From: Suillus spraguei
Taxonomy: Eukaryota; Basidiomycota; Agaricomycetes; Boletales; Suillaceae
Direction: 5' to 3'
Length of the DNA: 64,000 nucleotides
Assembly: GCA_016800925.1 (NCBI GenBank)
Contig: JABCPU010000147.1
Location: 62,001-126,000 of the forward strand
Part shown: positions 11,963 to 24,763 of the stretch, in pieces
How positions within the stretch are numbered: the stretch's first letter is position 1
How the letters are laid out: each line of letters opens with the position of its first letter
The notes under the pieces: model-generated
What the model saw: the letters and a program-made list of their open reading frames with translations, nothing else
Told to the model about the DNA's origin: nothing
Databases searched by the model: none
Translations under genes and position numbers: made by a program

Positions 11963-14224
11963 ATGGCCCCTTCTCGCCGCGTTGGCTTACTGGCACTTGT
12001 CGCGGGATGCCTCCTGCCTTCTGGTGTCCTCGCTCTCTGGCCTATCCCGAATACACTCGAGACAGGGACAACCGCCCTCATAGTCTCCCCTTACTTCTCC
12101 TTTGATGTGCAAGTCGAAGACGCCCCATTGGATTTGTACGAGGCGGTCACGCAAGCGCAATTCTACCTCGCAAACGACAAACTCGGACGTCTTGTCGTCG
12201 GACGTGGCTCAAATGATACGACCGCCCTTGTTGGCGCGGAGACACTTTCGACGTTGACGCTGTCTCTAACGAGCTCGGCTACTGTTGAGCCTATTGCTCT
12301 GAAGCTGTGAAGCCCTTGGGGACCCGAAGCGAGGAGTACGCGTTGACAATCCCGGCAGACGGCTCGGCTGCTACTTTGACAGCGAACTCGACCTTGGGTC
12401 TGTATAGAGGGCTCACTACCTTTAATCAGCTTTTCTACTACTACGGTGGAGTCACCTACACTTTGCTCGCTCCAATTACTATCACGGACACTCCTGCATA
12501 TGTGAGTGGTTATTTTTGATGTCGGCTGCTTGAAACCCACATACGTAGCCTTTCCGAGGATTGGAGCTGGACACCGCGAGGAACTACTACCCCGTCCCTG
12601 ACATTTTGCGAACTTTGGACGCGATGAGCTGGGTCAAGGCGAGTGCTCTCCTAATGCGACATCTTGTAGTTGCTTACGAGCTGGACAGATCAACATGTTC
12701 CACTGGCATATCACGGACAGTCAGAGTTTCCCGCTTGAAGTTGCGCAATATCCCGAGCTTGCTATCAACGGTGCATACTCTGCGGAAGAAGTTTATACCG
12801 CGAGCGATATCCAGTACATCGTTCAGTATGCTGCTAAAGTATGTTTTTCTCCTCATCGATCCCTTTTGGCTGCTGATGGTCATCTCTCAGAGAGGTATCG
12901 ATGTTTTACTGGTCAGTATTTGTTAGTCGACTTTTCCCAAGGGGCTCATTCGTTCACCAGGAAGTCGACACACCTGGCCACACTGCCATAATTGGGGCCA
13001 CTTACCCCGACTATGTTGCGTGCTTTGATGAAGATCCATGGGCCACATATGCCAACGAGCCTCCCGCCGGCCAACTTCGTTTCGCACTCCCAGAAGTCGT
13101 GAACTTCACTGCTTCATTGCTTGCCGACATCGCACAGACCATGCCTTCATCCTACTTCAGCACTGGGGGTGATGAACTAAATACAGCATGTTACACCAAT
13201 GACCTTCCCACGCAGCAACAGCTCAACAGTACGAACACGACATTGAACGATGCTCTGAACACGTTTACGCTGGCGACACATGCCGCACTTATCGCTGAGG
13301 GAAAAACCCCAATTGTATGGGAAGGTCCGTCTGTTTCTTCTTCCGGATGATAACACCCAATGAAATCGGCCACTCAGAGATGGTGCTCGACTGGAACATT
13401 ACGCTGTCCAATGAGACTATCGTGATGTGAGCATATTGATAGTATGATCCGGTTCCACTGATTCAACTATACCCGACAGGATCTGGATTTCTTCCGAGGA
13501 TGCTGCAGCGGTGGTGGAAAAAGGTTTCAGGATCGTCCAAGCACCATCTAATTACTTCTACTTGGTTAGTTACCGCGTTCTTCCCACAGTTAAGACACTT
13601 ATCTTATCATCATAGGATTGTGGTGCTGGTGGATGGCTGGGAGCTGACCCGACTGGGTTCGTCCTCATCATATCGATTATCTGAACCGAACTGATGTGCC
13701 TTGTGAGGATAGAAATAGCTGGTGCGACCCCTTCAAGACCTGGTCTGAGGTATCTCATGATTGTTTCCGATGACTGTGCATCTCATAATATTATATTTCA
13801 GTCATACACCTTCGATCCCTTGGCGAACTTAACCGAGGCACAGTACGGATTCGTTCTTGGAGGTAAACGCGGTGATAAAGTCTCGGGATAACGCCACATG
13901 ACACTTTCTAATTCACAGGCGAGCACTCTTGTGGAGTGAGCAGTCAGGTCCCGAAAATCTCGACCCCATCGTGTGGCCCCGTGCTGCATCTTCAGCAGAG
14001 ATTTTCTGGAGCGGTCAACAGCCCACAGGCGCCCCGTTGAACGTCACAGAGGCACTACCTCGCTTACAAGTCGGTACTGTTTCTACTTTATTGCTCAGAT
14101 GACTGATTGCACACGAACGACTCAGGACATCCGCTACAGGATGGTACAGCGTGGGCTGAGACCCATCAATCTCCAGCCTTATTGGTGTGCGCTTAGGCCT
14201 GACGCATGCGACCTGACGGCTTGA
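11963..14224 (+). CDS. secreted beta-N-acetylhexosaminidase, GH20
   Basis: Exo-beta-N-acetylhexosaminidases trim terminal GlcNAc/GalNAc from chitin oligomers and glycans. The N-terminus has a signal peptide (M-A-P-S-R-R then a hydrophobic core ending near V-L-A). Conserved GH20 motifs follow across exons: L-D-T-A-R-N-Y-Y, F-H-W-H-I-T-D-S-Q-S-F-P, E-V-D-T-P-G-H-T and S-T-G-G-D-E-L-N, whose Asp-Glu pair is catalytic in the family. After these come N-S-W-C-D-P-F-K-T-W, L-L-W-S-E-Q-S-G-P and the end Q-R-G-L-R-P..C-D-L-T-A. Length is about 550 residues, usual for fungal enzymes. Introns include a GC-AG intron (12639-12688) and a 21-nt exon (12891-12911) encoding R-G-I-D-V-L-L. Two places lose one base relative to the conserved frame. 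Near 12297-12303, A-S-E-A-V-K-P-L would need GCTTCT. Near 13918-13926, G-G-E-A-L-L-W would need GAGGCA, unless a GCGAG acceptor is used. The gene converges on the WDR7-like gene. Confidence 0.88.
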
Positions 14225-14329
14225 GAATTAGAACTTCCTGGTGGATCCACTTGGTTTTCACGGACAATAGATAACGTTATAACGATATCTTATTTTGGAC
14301 TGTGGCATCGATATTCCATGAGTCAGGCC

Positions 14330-17300
14330 TCAGGTACTAAAGGTCAGGACACTTTCTCGGATATAAAGACGGACGGTGCGTTCGGCCGGCCATTCAAACT
14401 TCACCCACTCCAACGTGCTCGCGATGGTCATGTTTGCTAGAAAGATTGCGTGAGCAAAGAAAGAAGACCACATGCCATGACATACCTTCATCGCCGACAT
14501 TGAAATTGAGTGTTTTGAACGGCAAAGATCCACCATGACCTTGCCTGGGCGGAGCCCCAGGGTTGAAGAAACTCGTGAAGCTTGAGCCAACTTTCCAGAC
14601 AAGCACAACGCCTTCCTCAAGGGACATGGTCACGAGGCGACGTCCATCTGGTGAAAACGTACACGCCGCGGGTCGCCGTTTATGTCCTTCGAGAACATAC
14701 AGTTGCGTTGCTGTCTTTAGATCATACATGATAAAAGCGCCTTCGCTCGTTCCGACGGCAAGACGTTGAGTGGCCATGTGGAAGTCGACTGTTGGGAACC
14801 TGGGCGGATTATAGGGTCATCATATGACAGAAACCTATCGAAAAGTCGACTCACGTCTTCACCACATGGCCGATGATCTCGGTTGCACTGTCCAGTACGG
14901 CGTCCCGGCTCGCTGTGGAATTGGGGTCCAGCGATTTGACCACGGCCTCCATCAACCTTGGGAGATTTGGGTACAGAATCAGGGGCCTCTGATCATACCA
15001 CTAAACATCAGAAACCCAGCAAACCATCATGCACTCCCAACACGCACCTTCCTGATCATGAACGCTACCAGTTGCATAACTGATTTCCGCTGGTCCAGCG
15101 TCTTCGGATTGAGAATGTCCAGCGTGAGCGTGGTCATGAACAAGGCGTGCTACTTGATGCGATTTGCAAGACTGCAGATCTCGCTTGGGGCCCGATGTTT
15201 CGAGCTGGGATGGTTTCCTTGCGTGTGTTCGTAGCGAGGGTGTATAATGCGCGGAGCATCGCCATGGCATCGATGTAGTGCTGCCATATCTGAAATCCAC
15301 GTGCACATAAATCAATGGCTAGACCACGGTGCGCAGATGATTCGTCGTGCAAATACAACGCGATGGACTTGGAGATGTCGACGAGTGAACTAAAAAGTCA
15401 TAAGGTTGCTACATGAAGAGAAGATTGTTGTTACCTGGTGGATAATAGACTGTATTTCTCGGCTGCCATGTATCCGCAGATGAATAAAGCGAGTGAGGAC
15501 CTTGCGGATTCCTTCTCGATGGAAGGCTGCAAGCAAGGCACTACATAGGTGTCAAATGATTCCTAATAATATAGATGTGTTCTAGCTTACGGTGGTGTTG
15601 CCATGCATCAACAAGGGCAATGCTCTCCTCATCCGAAAGACGCACAATCCCTGCATCAAAAAGAGCTTTTGCGGCTTGCCGGATGTCATCTGCAAGATCA
15701 AGATGCTTGATTTGAAGTTCCTTTAGGTAACAGTAAATAACCCACTGGATGAGTCGAACCACTGCGTAGCCAAATACGCGACGTCCGGAGCTTGGTATGA
15801 CGCACCCACTGCGTGGGCTAGGGAGGTACAGTAAAATGTTATCACTGTCTGGCAATCATGCGACAACTCTAGCCAAGCTGATTCAGAGGCAGACGGGTAG
15901 CATCGATGAAACATACGAACCTTCGGAAAGTGATAAAGTTTTCAAGACCGAGACGATCGCGAGGACGCGATCAGCAGAAACTTTTGCTGACATTGACCAA
16001 ACGTGAATAGGGTGATCATGGTGGTAAATGGTGGTGGCAAGCGCACTGGATATGACGCGTGGCTTAGTTGATTCTATGCGAATGCAGAATGACAATCGAC
16101 GTACGATGCAAACCCTACCATGCTCGGCGATGGGTTGGTACCAAGCCTATTTTCGCAGATTTCGTCTATGTCGGGACTGAGTCCAGGTGTCAGCAATACG
16201 GACAATACAGCACGAAGCTGCGAAAGTGTAGCGTTTGAAGGGGCAGGTGACGATGACAACGCAAGTCCCGAAGATTTGACGTTCACGGAGGTGTATTTTA
16301 GAAAACGATCTAGACTCAACAACAGGGTGGACACTTGAGGGGGTAAAGTTCAAAACACTGTCACGTCGCTGATTAAATGAAACACACACATGAAACAGGC
16401 CCAGCAGATCCACTAAGCATTGAAATGGATATTGAGGTCAGCTCCGATTTGTCGAGGGAGCTTGAGACACCATCAGGGTCTATACTAGGCCGAAAAGGTG
16501 TGACTTACATGTTGATCCAGCCACCAGCACTGAAGAGCTCTGTGGTTTTTTCTTCGGTCGTTGCACGAAGAAACTCACCCGACTCAACGTCCCAGACACG
16601 CGCACTCCCATCTGCGTAGATCAATACCACACGGTTATTGTCATCCCCACCAGCATAGATATGGGCTATCGGAGAGGATGCCCCAGGAATGAGGTAAAGC
16701 CTAGATCAATTTCGTTAGGTAGTAAGACTAGTGTCTGGTCAATTAAGCCCACATTTCGAAGCCTTCTATCGATACCACAGCGATAGTCCCGTCGCCTGAG
16801 ACGCATAGTAACGATCCACGTAGAGGGCCTGCATTTTCGTTGGATTGTAGCACCTGCGCTATGCGCGTCAGAGGTACGATAAACGGAGTAAATTGTGCTT
16901 GGAGCTTTAGGGACCTGGTGGACTTGAAAGTTGAGCTATAGTCCGTTAATGCAGCTGATGGACACACTCTAGTGCCCAAATGGCAATGCCACCATCATCG
17001 ATTCCTCCTAAGATATATCGTTCTCCCGTGCGGTCATTTCGAATAAGATGCATGTTCAGTATAGACGAATCCGAGCTCATGTCTGATACTTTGTCAAATA
17101 GCACATCACCGGCAGATATGGGAGAAAAGGCAGAGAGAGGCACCGATTGTGCATGGTACCTTCGCTGTAAAAGGCATGGTAATGAAGTTTGTCGAATGTG
17201 GCCATCACCTGTAACCCATGGTCAGGTGGCAGGAATTTGAAAGCGTCATCAGCACCGACTGTAACCCAGTAAGACGAAGTTGAGCTCCACGGGCAGAACA

Positions 17301-19697
17301 GACATCAATGTTGCTGCTCCTGGGATTGTACCACTAAACGGACTCTGTGCTCTCCATAAACTTCGGCGCTGCTGCTTGATCGTTATGTCCTGCCTAGGAT
17401 TGATAGTATGAACCAAAATCTCCTTCTGCCCTGATCGAAGCTGTCTGAGAGCGAGGATATCGTGAGGGGACGATTTGACCATGACAGCATCAACGAAGAG
17501 CCACCAGAATTCGATATCGTCTGAATTGCTCTGGAATCCTTGCAGGTGAGCTTTTGACTGCATAAATATGAAATACATACTGAATGATCGTCGACGTTCC
17601 AGGAATAGTTGCAGTGTTATTATCGGCGTCAACGCGCCGCAAACAGTAGTGGGAGATAATGTCCTGCAAACATATTTCTAATTCAGCGTTTGATTGAATG
17701 GTATACCAAGGTGTACTGACACCAAGTACCACAAACGTTTCGTCATCCATAAAATGCACACCTTGGATATTACCCCGGCTTCTGAAAGGAACAGCGAAAG
17801 TTGTAAGAGACCTCTCTTGCTCTCCTGTAGTGAATCCCTTGAACAGAACCTTCAGTTCTCAGTGCGAGTACTTGGTGAGTTCCAAGTACTGACCGTGATA
17901 TCTGTATTCGACCACATGAGTCCTATAATCTCATTCAAACCAGTATAGCGGGCAGTAATGCCTTCAAGTAAAAACTTTGGAGATGAGATCACGATACCAT
18001 GGGACTCTTCTTCCTCTAGCCGGACTCGCCCAAGATCCCTTGTCGTGATTGTAGGAGGAGAGGTATTCTCCTGCTCTGTTCCAGAATTTTGATTTTGACC
18101 CAGGAGAGCAATACTTTCGACACTTTTGCTGCCAAACACTTTGAACGGGTTCGGGATCACCAATGGTCTGTTGTCTTCTTGAGAATGAGCCGAAGAAGAG
18201 GTGAAGGATCGTCCGCGAGCTCGTATTTCATATCCGGGGATGATAGTCAAGCACTGGGTGACAAGGTAATTCGCTGAATTAACATACACTAGTTGAAATG
18301 AACCTTGAATAAAGATAGGATGAATGTACTAAAGCAGTACAATACTGTGACGTCCTACCGTCGGTATCATTCATAAGCAACTCTACTCCAGCGGCTAGTC
18401 CATCGACTTGCCAGACATCGGAGGCGAGCGTCTCGAACCTTGTTGGATGCACACCATGTGGGTCCCCCACAGAAAGCTCAAACATATTCAGACGCGCTTT
18501 AGAATCACGAGGTTCATCTGCAAGGCCAAACATCTCTGCAAAAGGAGGCTGCGAAGTTGATGCACATGCCAGAATGAGGTATGTTTGCTACACAGATGTA
18601 CAAATGAATTTTACGGGAGCATAAAACAACAACAAAACGACGTACGTCCCCTGTAGGCACCATCCGAACGGTCTCCCATTTCCAAAACAAATCTTGATAT
18701 GATATTGTGGTCGTACATTCACATGTTGCTACACACGTACTGTCCCGCATGTCCAATGCAGATAAATTGCTAGGAAGCTCAATGGGCTAGCAATGTAGGC
18801 TGAAGGCGATAGAACGCACCCTGATTCTTGAAGGACCACCAATAGGTTCGCCGTCTCTATATACCGCATGGCAGATACTGCATGCCCATGTCCACCAGGA
18901 TCAAGGATGATACTTGCTTTAATTGTTCCGCGAGATGGTGAGCCATCGAAGGGAGATAGTTGGCGAGGAGACGGCGATGCCGAAGGTGATCCCGGGGGAA
19001 ACGTCGGGGGGTTTATTGCTGAAAGTAGTGATCTGGGATCATCCTTATTTTTGCTCATGCTAGAAGCACTTGAAAGTGAGTTTGGCAGCGTGGGCTGAAG
19101 CGTTGGAGGGGCTGAAGCAGGCGACTGCTCTATTACCACGCCTCTATCAAAGCTAGTAAGGATCGAGTCTGCGAGAGTGCGCTTGGGCTTGCTGTTGCCC
19201 ATGAGTATGTCCTTCAATCGTCCGGGTTCGTCCTCGAAGTCAACGTAATTCTTTGGGGCTTCTACCTGCTCGCGTGATACGCCAGAAACCACTCGCGCTC
19301 TGGCAGATACATTGATTAGAGCTTGGTTGAATGATAACGACGAGGGTGACTGGAGTGATCGAGAGTGCCGACGAGAGTGTGAAGGAGATGAAGATGGGGC
19401 AGAGGGTGGATTATACTCAAAAGGCGGTGTGATACTAGTAGTGGGTCTTGCACGGAGGTCCAAATTGGGAGTATTGGCAGGGTGGAAGCTGAAGATGTTG
19501 ATGGAACCCTTAGAGCTGCCGACAGCGGTATAATGTAAGCCATTCTCTGTTCTCCAGGACACAAACGAAGTTGTCTGTTCCGAGTTAAAGTCGGACTCCA
19601 TGACGTTTATTGGAGGACCGGTAGCATCCTGAATGCTTGCATACGCATGGAATGTGAGAGGAAGAAGCATTACAGTGAAAACCCAGGGCTGATTCAC
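14330..19697 (-). CDS. WDR7/rabconnectin-3-beta-like WD40 protein
   Basis: This is a long multi-exon gene. The first large exon mixes a propeller segment (F-V-S-W-R-T-E-N-G) with a Ser/Pro-rich insert. The middle exons read W-D-V-E-S-G-E-F, I-L-G-G-I-D-D-G-G-I-A-I-W and C-V-S-G-D-G-T-I-A-V. A helical stretch follows with A-I-D-L-C-A-R-G-F-Q-I-W and R-S-A-V-L-Q-I-A. The last WD repeats have V-G-T-S-E-G-A-F-I-M-Y-D-L-K-T, then F-S-P-D-G-R-R-L-V-T-M-S and V-L-V-W-K-V-G, before the final exon ending L-T-F-S-T. WD repeats, then a helical block, then a terminal WD pair is the WDR7 order. WDR7 partners DMXL proteins in assembling and regulating the V-ATPase on endosomes and Golgi; that role is inferred here. 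Length is about 1,300 residues or more. The small gene 118 bp upstream on the same strand may really be its first exons. Confidence 0.68.
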
Positions 19698-19814
19698 GAC
19701 AATTAAAATAATATGTCATAGGAAAGGGGAAGACAGTCTTTCATGACCCCAGACTTGTCAACTCATAGGCGGTTGTTTGATTCTAAAGTCTTTGTCAAAT
19801 AGCTGTAAACAATA

Positions 19815-20272
19815 TCAAACAACCCAGGCTTCTGGCACGTGGCCACTTGCAGGCTGACTGGGCCCTGACGGATTCAAGTTGCTTCTGGGGGCGATGTCAA
19901 GAAGAAGCCGCATTAGCTTACCCCACTCTCCATCGATCGATTCATCGAGTTTCGCTGTTTCAGTGGACAGGGTTTGATGTCTAATACGGTGCCACTGTCC
20001 GGTCCAATCAAACAACGCTCACTTCTCTGGGTCTAAATTTCCATTGTGGCTACCGTGTTCACCGCGTCGTCACTTGGTCCAGATCTGGCCAGGCTATACG
20101 TCTGTTCACCTGATGGCTTCACATAGCCTAAGACGACGAGACCAGCCTTTCCACGTTTCACCTCAACTCCATACCCCAGATTCGGCCCTGGATCAGAAAC
20201 GTGTCTTCTTGCAGCTTCAAATAACTTTTGCGACAGGCACTGGCCCTTCAGGTTCTCTTTTATTGCGCTCAT
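19815..20272 (-). CDS. small hypothetical protein, or first exons of the WDR7-like gene
   Basis: The ATG at 20272 opens M-S-A-I-K-E-N-L-K-G-Q and continues to S-G-P-S-D-D-A. A GTGAAC..GGACAG intron (about 68 nt) keeps phase into W-H-R-I-R-H-Q-T-L and on to P-E-A-W-V-V and a TGA at 19815-19817. This gives about 125 residues of ordinary composition that I do not recognise. Just downstream on the same strand the frame L-F-D-K-D-F-R-I-K-Q-P-P suggests another exon before the large first exon of the WDR7-like gene, so the two could be one transcription unit. An RNA read across 19697-19815 would settle it. Confidence 0.35.
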
Positions 20273-20801
20273 TTTAAAAGGTTTGAAATGTGTAAGTCGA
20301 CTGTCACTATCTAGGAAAACCAGCACCTCACACGAAACATACCCTTCACACGTTTTAGACTATTTTACGTGCAGGATTTGTGCTGCAGCCACAAGGAACT
20401 GCCATGATAAACCACTGTTGTACAACACGCCCTAAAACTTGTTCCGTCCATCGGAAGTGGCGTTCCTTTTAGTGATGATGCCTTATGAGCGCCCAACGGT
20501 ATTAGAAGGACCTTAGTTTAATGACCAAGACTTTATCAAACTGATTACTTCTTCTATTGGTTCTCGGAACTGCCGCCGCAGTCAGGCGGAGTCAAGTTGA
20601 CAATTCACTTATAATCACATGTAGTAACGCTGCCAAGGCTGGACACGATCTTGCGCCGCTGAGATCGCACTTCAAAGTTCACCGGAGCACCGCTGTCTGT
20701 TGACTCCTGCTGACTCGCCTTCCAGGTTGTGGAGTGAGAACGTTCTCATTGACAACGAACAGTTAACGTTATGTAAACCCTAGCTGGACCGGCCTTTGAA
20801 A
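20273..20801. other. intergenic, nothing identified
   Basis: No open frame of note, repeat or RNA gene was seen. Confidence 0.4.
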
Positions 20802-21749
20802 CTACCCATACTGTAACGCAAGTTGTAACGAACACCCATATATGTGAAGTATAGATACATTAGAATGTGCTGATGAACCCGCAGTACTTTTGTTTTGATT
20901 TGATCTCCCTCGATCCCGAATAGTAAAAGTCCCAAAATTATCGTCCGGTGTTATAATAAACCCTTGGGTATGATCCCATACATAGTCACTCCGTCCTGCG
21001 GGTGGCGACACAGTAACAAGTGGCCAAATTAGTGGCCACATGTCTGAGGCGATAACTATAATCAGTGTGGGCGTGGAAAGCACTACGATGATGACTTACA
21101 CTGTCACATCGCAGTCTAACGTCTAGCATGGGTTTGTTGTCTTCGGACAGTGATGTGCCCATCATCGCACGACGGACTGGGCGTACGTCTCGTGTCGTGT
21201 GCCTGAAGGAACATGTGTTAAAATCCGTGAGGATGAACAATGTGCCGAGCGTACGTTGAGCGCCGCAAAAGGATGCGTGCCTGCATGCTGCCTCTGTTTT
21301 TCCATAGCATACTCCATCTATCGAAACCATTTCAGCTGAGTACTGCGCAATGCACGTCTCAAGAACTCACCTTCGCTCTACTATGTGACCCTGAATTCGA
21401 ATAATGTATCATATCGTGTGGCACCGCAGACATGGTCGGCAGAGCTGCCAGAGAGTGCCTCATGGACGGCAATGCAACAAGCTGGGGAGGAGGTGATGAT
21501 GCAGAGGAGTTCGATGAGATTGACCTATCAGAGTATGCCATCGATGAATTAGAGTTGGTACGCTGGTACTGCATAAGAAGTCACTTTTTGTTGGATGAAA
21601 GTTTGTTGCAAGTCAAGGTTTATATCATCTTCGTGAACGCCGGTATCGCCACGGTAGCTTAGCATTGGCGCGGAGATTACCGAGCCATGATGCAAGTTGA
21701 CTGGACCATGAAACGGGTATCTTTTCAATATTATGAATTCCCCGTGCAA
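20802..21749 (-). CDS. possible Ser-rich hypothetical protein
   Basis: Several minus-strand frames look coding in composition. A Ser/Asn-rich part (S-N-S-S-M-A-Y-S-D-R-S) ends before a GTGAGT donor near 21366. A later segment with I-A-S-D-M-W-P-L-I-W-P-L follows, and a segment with Y-V-W-D-H-T-Q-G-F-I-I-T-P-D-D continues. Splice sites are not all fixed and there is no known domain. The low-complexity Ser/Pro region resembles tails of fungal regulators, but nothing specific can be said. Confidence 0.28.
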
Positions 21750-22178
21750 AGGCGATCAAGGAGCGGAATGAGGGGCTAGACGTATGCGGCAAAAGCTAAC
21801 TCGGTTTGAACAGATTTAGGCCTAGGCCACGTTGTTTCCTGCGTACTCGTAGTCAATTCGATTCAGGCGCCCTGGAAATGCCGCATCCTATGAAGAAACG
21901 TTCTGACTCGGAGGTGACAACTCCCTACCAATTCAGGTTGAATACATAAGCATAGCGTGTGTTTCGCAAGCATTTCTATAATACATCCGTCGGTTGTATA
22001 TCAGCATGGCTGGGTCATGTAAACATGCATGTAAGCAGCACCAACGCGATGAACTCACTGAGTGATTACACTATTTTGTCACGTAAGTAGATTTCAACTG
22101 CAGGCATGCTGCAGTACATCATCTACTCTTCCATAGTCCATCGACGAGCAGATGCTGCCCACTTTCCGAACGAACATC
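21750..22178. other. intergenic, nothing identified
   Basis: No supported gene or repeat was seen in this gap, which lies upstream of the possible Ser-rich gene and downstream of the F-box-like gene. Confidence 0.4.
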
Positions 22179-23251
22179 CTACTCATTTCCGTCGAAATAC
22201 CACAGTGTTCGGTTGCTCCCAGTGCGGAGAATGACGTGCTCTATAGAAGGGCAGTATGTATGGAGTTCAGTTGTAAGCATGCGTTGCATTGAAGCCGTAT
22301 TGGGTAGAGGCGACCATCGAGATACATCGACTTCGAGATCTCGTATGTTATGCATAGCCAAAAGGGCGTCATGAATCATGGTGCGCTTGAGGTAATGATA
22401 TAAAGATAAGCTATATAAAAGAGGTAAAGAACTCAACTTACGTGGGGAAACGTCATTGGTAATGGGATAATTCCAACATAATGAAGGTCAGGGCACACAA
22501 ACGAGATGAGCTTGATCGCTTCCACCGACAATTCCTCGGGCATATGAATGATGTTCAGTGAGCGGAGAGTTCGCGAGAGAGTAGCGAGATTGGGAATAAA
22601 ATCCAAAAGTTGCTTGTTAGTGCTTCTATCCAAAGGTATGCGAAGATGGCGAAGGCCGCAAGGAAGAGAAAGTAACTGCATGGCTGAAGCGAGGTGCCCA
22701 TCGAAGGTGCGCAGGTCAGGCAAGCTACCATCTTCAAATTGTGGAGCATCTTCATCTATACCACCAGAAAACTGGAATTGCCTAAGCTTTTTCTGGCTCT
22801 CCAGGAACTTTATGATGTGTCGATTCCACGGAAGGCGAAAGTTCGCTTCTCGGAGCTGAAATGGAATTTTGGGGATGTCACTCAATATCCAAGTATTGGC
22901 ACGGGCTGGATCATCAATGTAGAGCACGTCTAGACAACGCATTTTCCAAAGAGCTTTCTGTAACATGTTCCAAAAGCGAGCGGGCAACTCTGTTTGAGCG
23001 CGCCTTGCACTCTGGTAAAGATAGAAGGAGCGGACGTATGGGCCCAGACGCTCCTGCGATACGACACTCTCGCACGCTCGAAAAATGACATTGATGTCAC
23101 CGGACATGATAACCTCGTATAGCCTGATCTCTGCAGATTTCTGAAGAGACTTGCTAGTCAGGCACAGTGCAGTGAGATCGCATCGACGTGTCCAATGGAC
23201 GATTCGATGATATGCCTCAGGAGGCAGCGCCACTGTCGTTGTATTTGACAT
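22179..23251 (-). CDS. F-box-like / leucine-rich protein
   Basis: Two exons join through GTAAGT..CTCAAG (about 22391-22433). The N-terminus after M-S-N-T-T-T-V-A has L-P-P-E-A-Y-H-R-I-V and then L-T-A-L-C-L-T-S-K-S-L, a divergent F-box helix pattern. The rest is made of irregular Leu-rich repeats (L-R-H-L-R-I-P-L, L-R-S-L-N-I-I-H, H-Y-V-G-I-I-P-L). The length of about 340 residues matches many basidiomycete F-box-like proteins. These are presumed substrate adaptors of SCF ubiquitin ligases, though most have no known target. A longer start at 23278 is possible. The gene is divergent from EB1. Confidence 0.7.
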
Positions 23252-23695
23252 CAAATACCAGAAATGAACGACTGCCAATCGCGAGAAACGTTGAAGTCGC
23301 GTGTGTGCACGTCAGCCAACAAGCTCCACCCCCCATACTGGAATTTACGTACCAAATTTAAAATGTCCTTAGGATAGACCTTGGTCCAGACGTCTAAGGC
23401 CCAAGGGGAAGTGTTGGTAACCTACCAGCACAGGATTCCGAAGGTCAATGGAATAATAAATAATTTAGGGTTAAATTCACCTGAATAAACTGTTGCCGCT
23501 GTGATAATGGATCTGGAAGGAAAATCACCCAAGAGGATGAGAGCAGTCGTGATCAAGAGCAAAGAGTAATGCGTGGCACTCAGAAGAAGGAATCCAAGAA
23601 TCGAAGCCACACCTTTTTGTCCTTTGCAAGACGATTCCGTAACCTCCTGCACATTTTTTGCTTCCTCCACTCACTAAACATTTCTGCATTCAATT
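23252..23695. promoter_or_regulatory. shared upstream region of F-box-like and EB1 genes
   Basis: This is a divergent intergenic interval without other genes. It must contain both promoters; no single element stands out. Confidence 0.4.
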
Positions 23696-24763
23696 ATGAT
23701 GGCTGTTTCGCGCTCAGATTTGCTAGCTTGGTTGAACGAGCTCCTCCAACTGAACTATACCAAGATTGAACAATGTGGTACCGGAGGAGCCTACTGTCAA
23801 ATCCTTGACTCCATCTATGGTTCGTGCAAGCCTCATCATCAACCTCCCAACCAGATCACTTGGAGGTCGGCTCGTCATGATTTCTAAAGCTCTTTCACAG
23901 GTGATCTTCCAATGACACGAGTTAAGATGAACGCAAAGCACGAGTACGAATTTGTCGCCAATTTCAAAGTCATGCAAAACGTCTTCAAAGCAAAAAAGAT
24001 TGATAAGGCGTGTTTTTCATCCCGTCAACGCGTCAATCAAACTCACTTGCCGCTCTTTTAATGTAGCCTATACCTATCGAGAAACTCGTCAAATGCAAGA
24101 TGCAGTACGTTGATATATAGAGCCCGTAATGTTGTTACCCTGATACTGACCATGTACGCATCATCAGGGACAATCTAGAGTTCTTACAATGGATGAAGCG
24201 ATTCTGGGATTCCAATTACGGCGGACAGGGCTATGATGCGGTTGGACGTAGGCGTGGTGCACCGGCGGAACCGCCAGCGACCATTGCTCCGCTTTCAACT
24301 GGGGCGCGCAGCGCCAGTGCCGTTCTGGGGGTCGGCGGTCGATCCGGTGGAAAGACGCCTATCAGCGGACATCGGGCAGGCTCTACGCAACCCAATGAAG
24401 CTATGCAAGCATTACAGACCCAACTCCGCGAAATGTCGACGCACATGGAAGGCCTGGAGAAGGAAAGGGACTTCTATTTTGCAAAGGTATGTCGGCACCC
24501 ATCCATATCGGACGCACAGTTTGACGTTTATACAGCTTCGGGATATCGAGATCCTTGTTCACAACAATCGGAGACACTGGAAAGTCAAGGCAAGGAAGAT
24601 GACAACCTTAAAGAGATTCAAAAGATTCTCTACTCGACAGAGGTAGGCACCACCTTTATAATCACAATCATCTTTCTTTAGCTTATCCGAAACTCACCGG
24701 CCTGAGCAGGATGGTTTCGAGGTTCCCGAGAACGCTCCTGTCGATGAAGAGGAAACTTTCTGA
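23696..24763 (+). CDS. EB1-family microtubule plus-end tracking protein
   Basis: EB1/Bim1/Mal3 proteins bind growing microtubule ends and recruit partners. The N-terminal calponin-homology domain is clear: [10 protein letters not shown], then [20 protein letters not shown], and [11 protein letters not shown] Gly/Ser/Ala-rich linker follows, then the EB1 coiled coil ([18 protein letters not shown]) and an acidic tail ending E-E-E-T-F. That end resembles the EEY/F motif that binds CAP-Gly proteins. One intron (24008-24066) must use a GC donor (AAG|GCGTGT) to keep K-K-I-D-K-P-I-P-I-E-K in frame. Near 24556-24570 one base is missing between E-I-L-V and Q-Q-S-E-T-L-E in the coiled coil. Length is about 240 residues, usual for the family. 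Confidence 0.93.

Noticed and set aside
24556..24570. Programmed ribosomal frameshift in EB1 or other genes
   Set aside because: The shifts occur in many unrelated genes, lack a shared slippery site, and are mostly homopolymer shortenings; sequence error is simpler.
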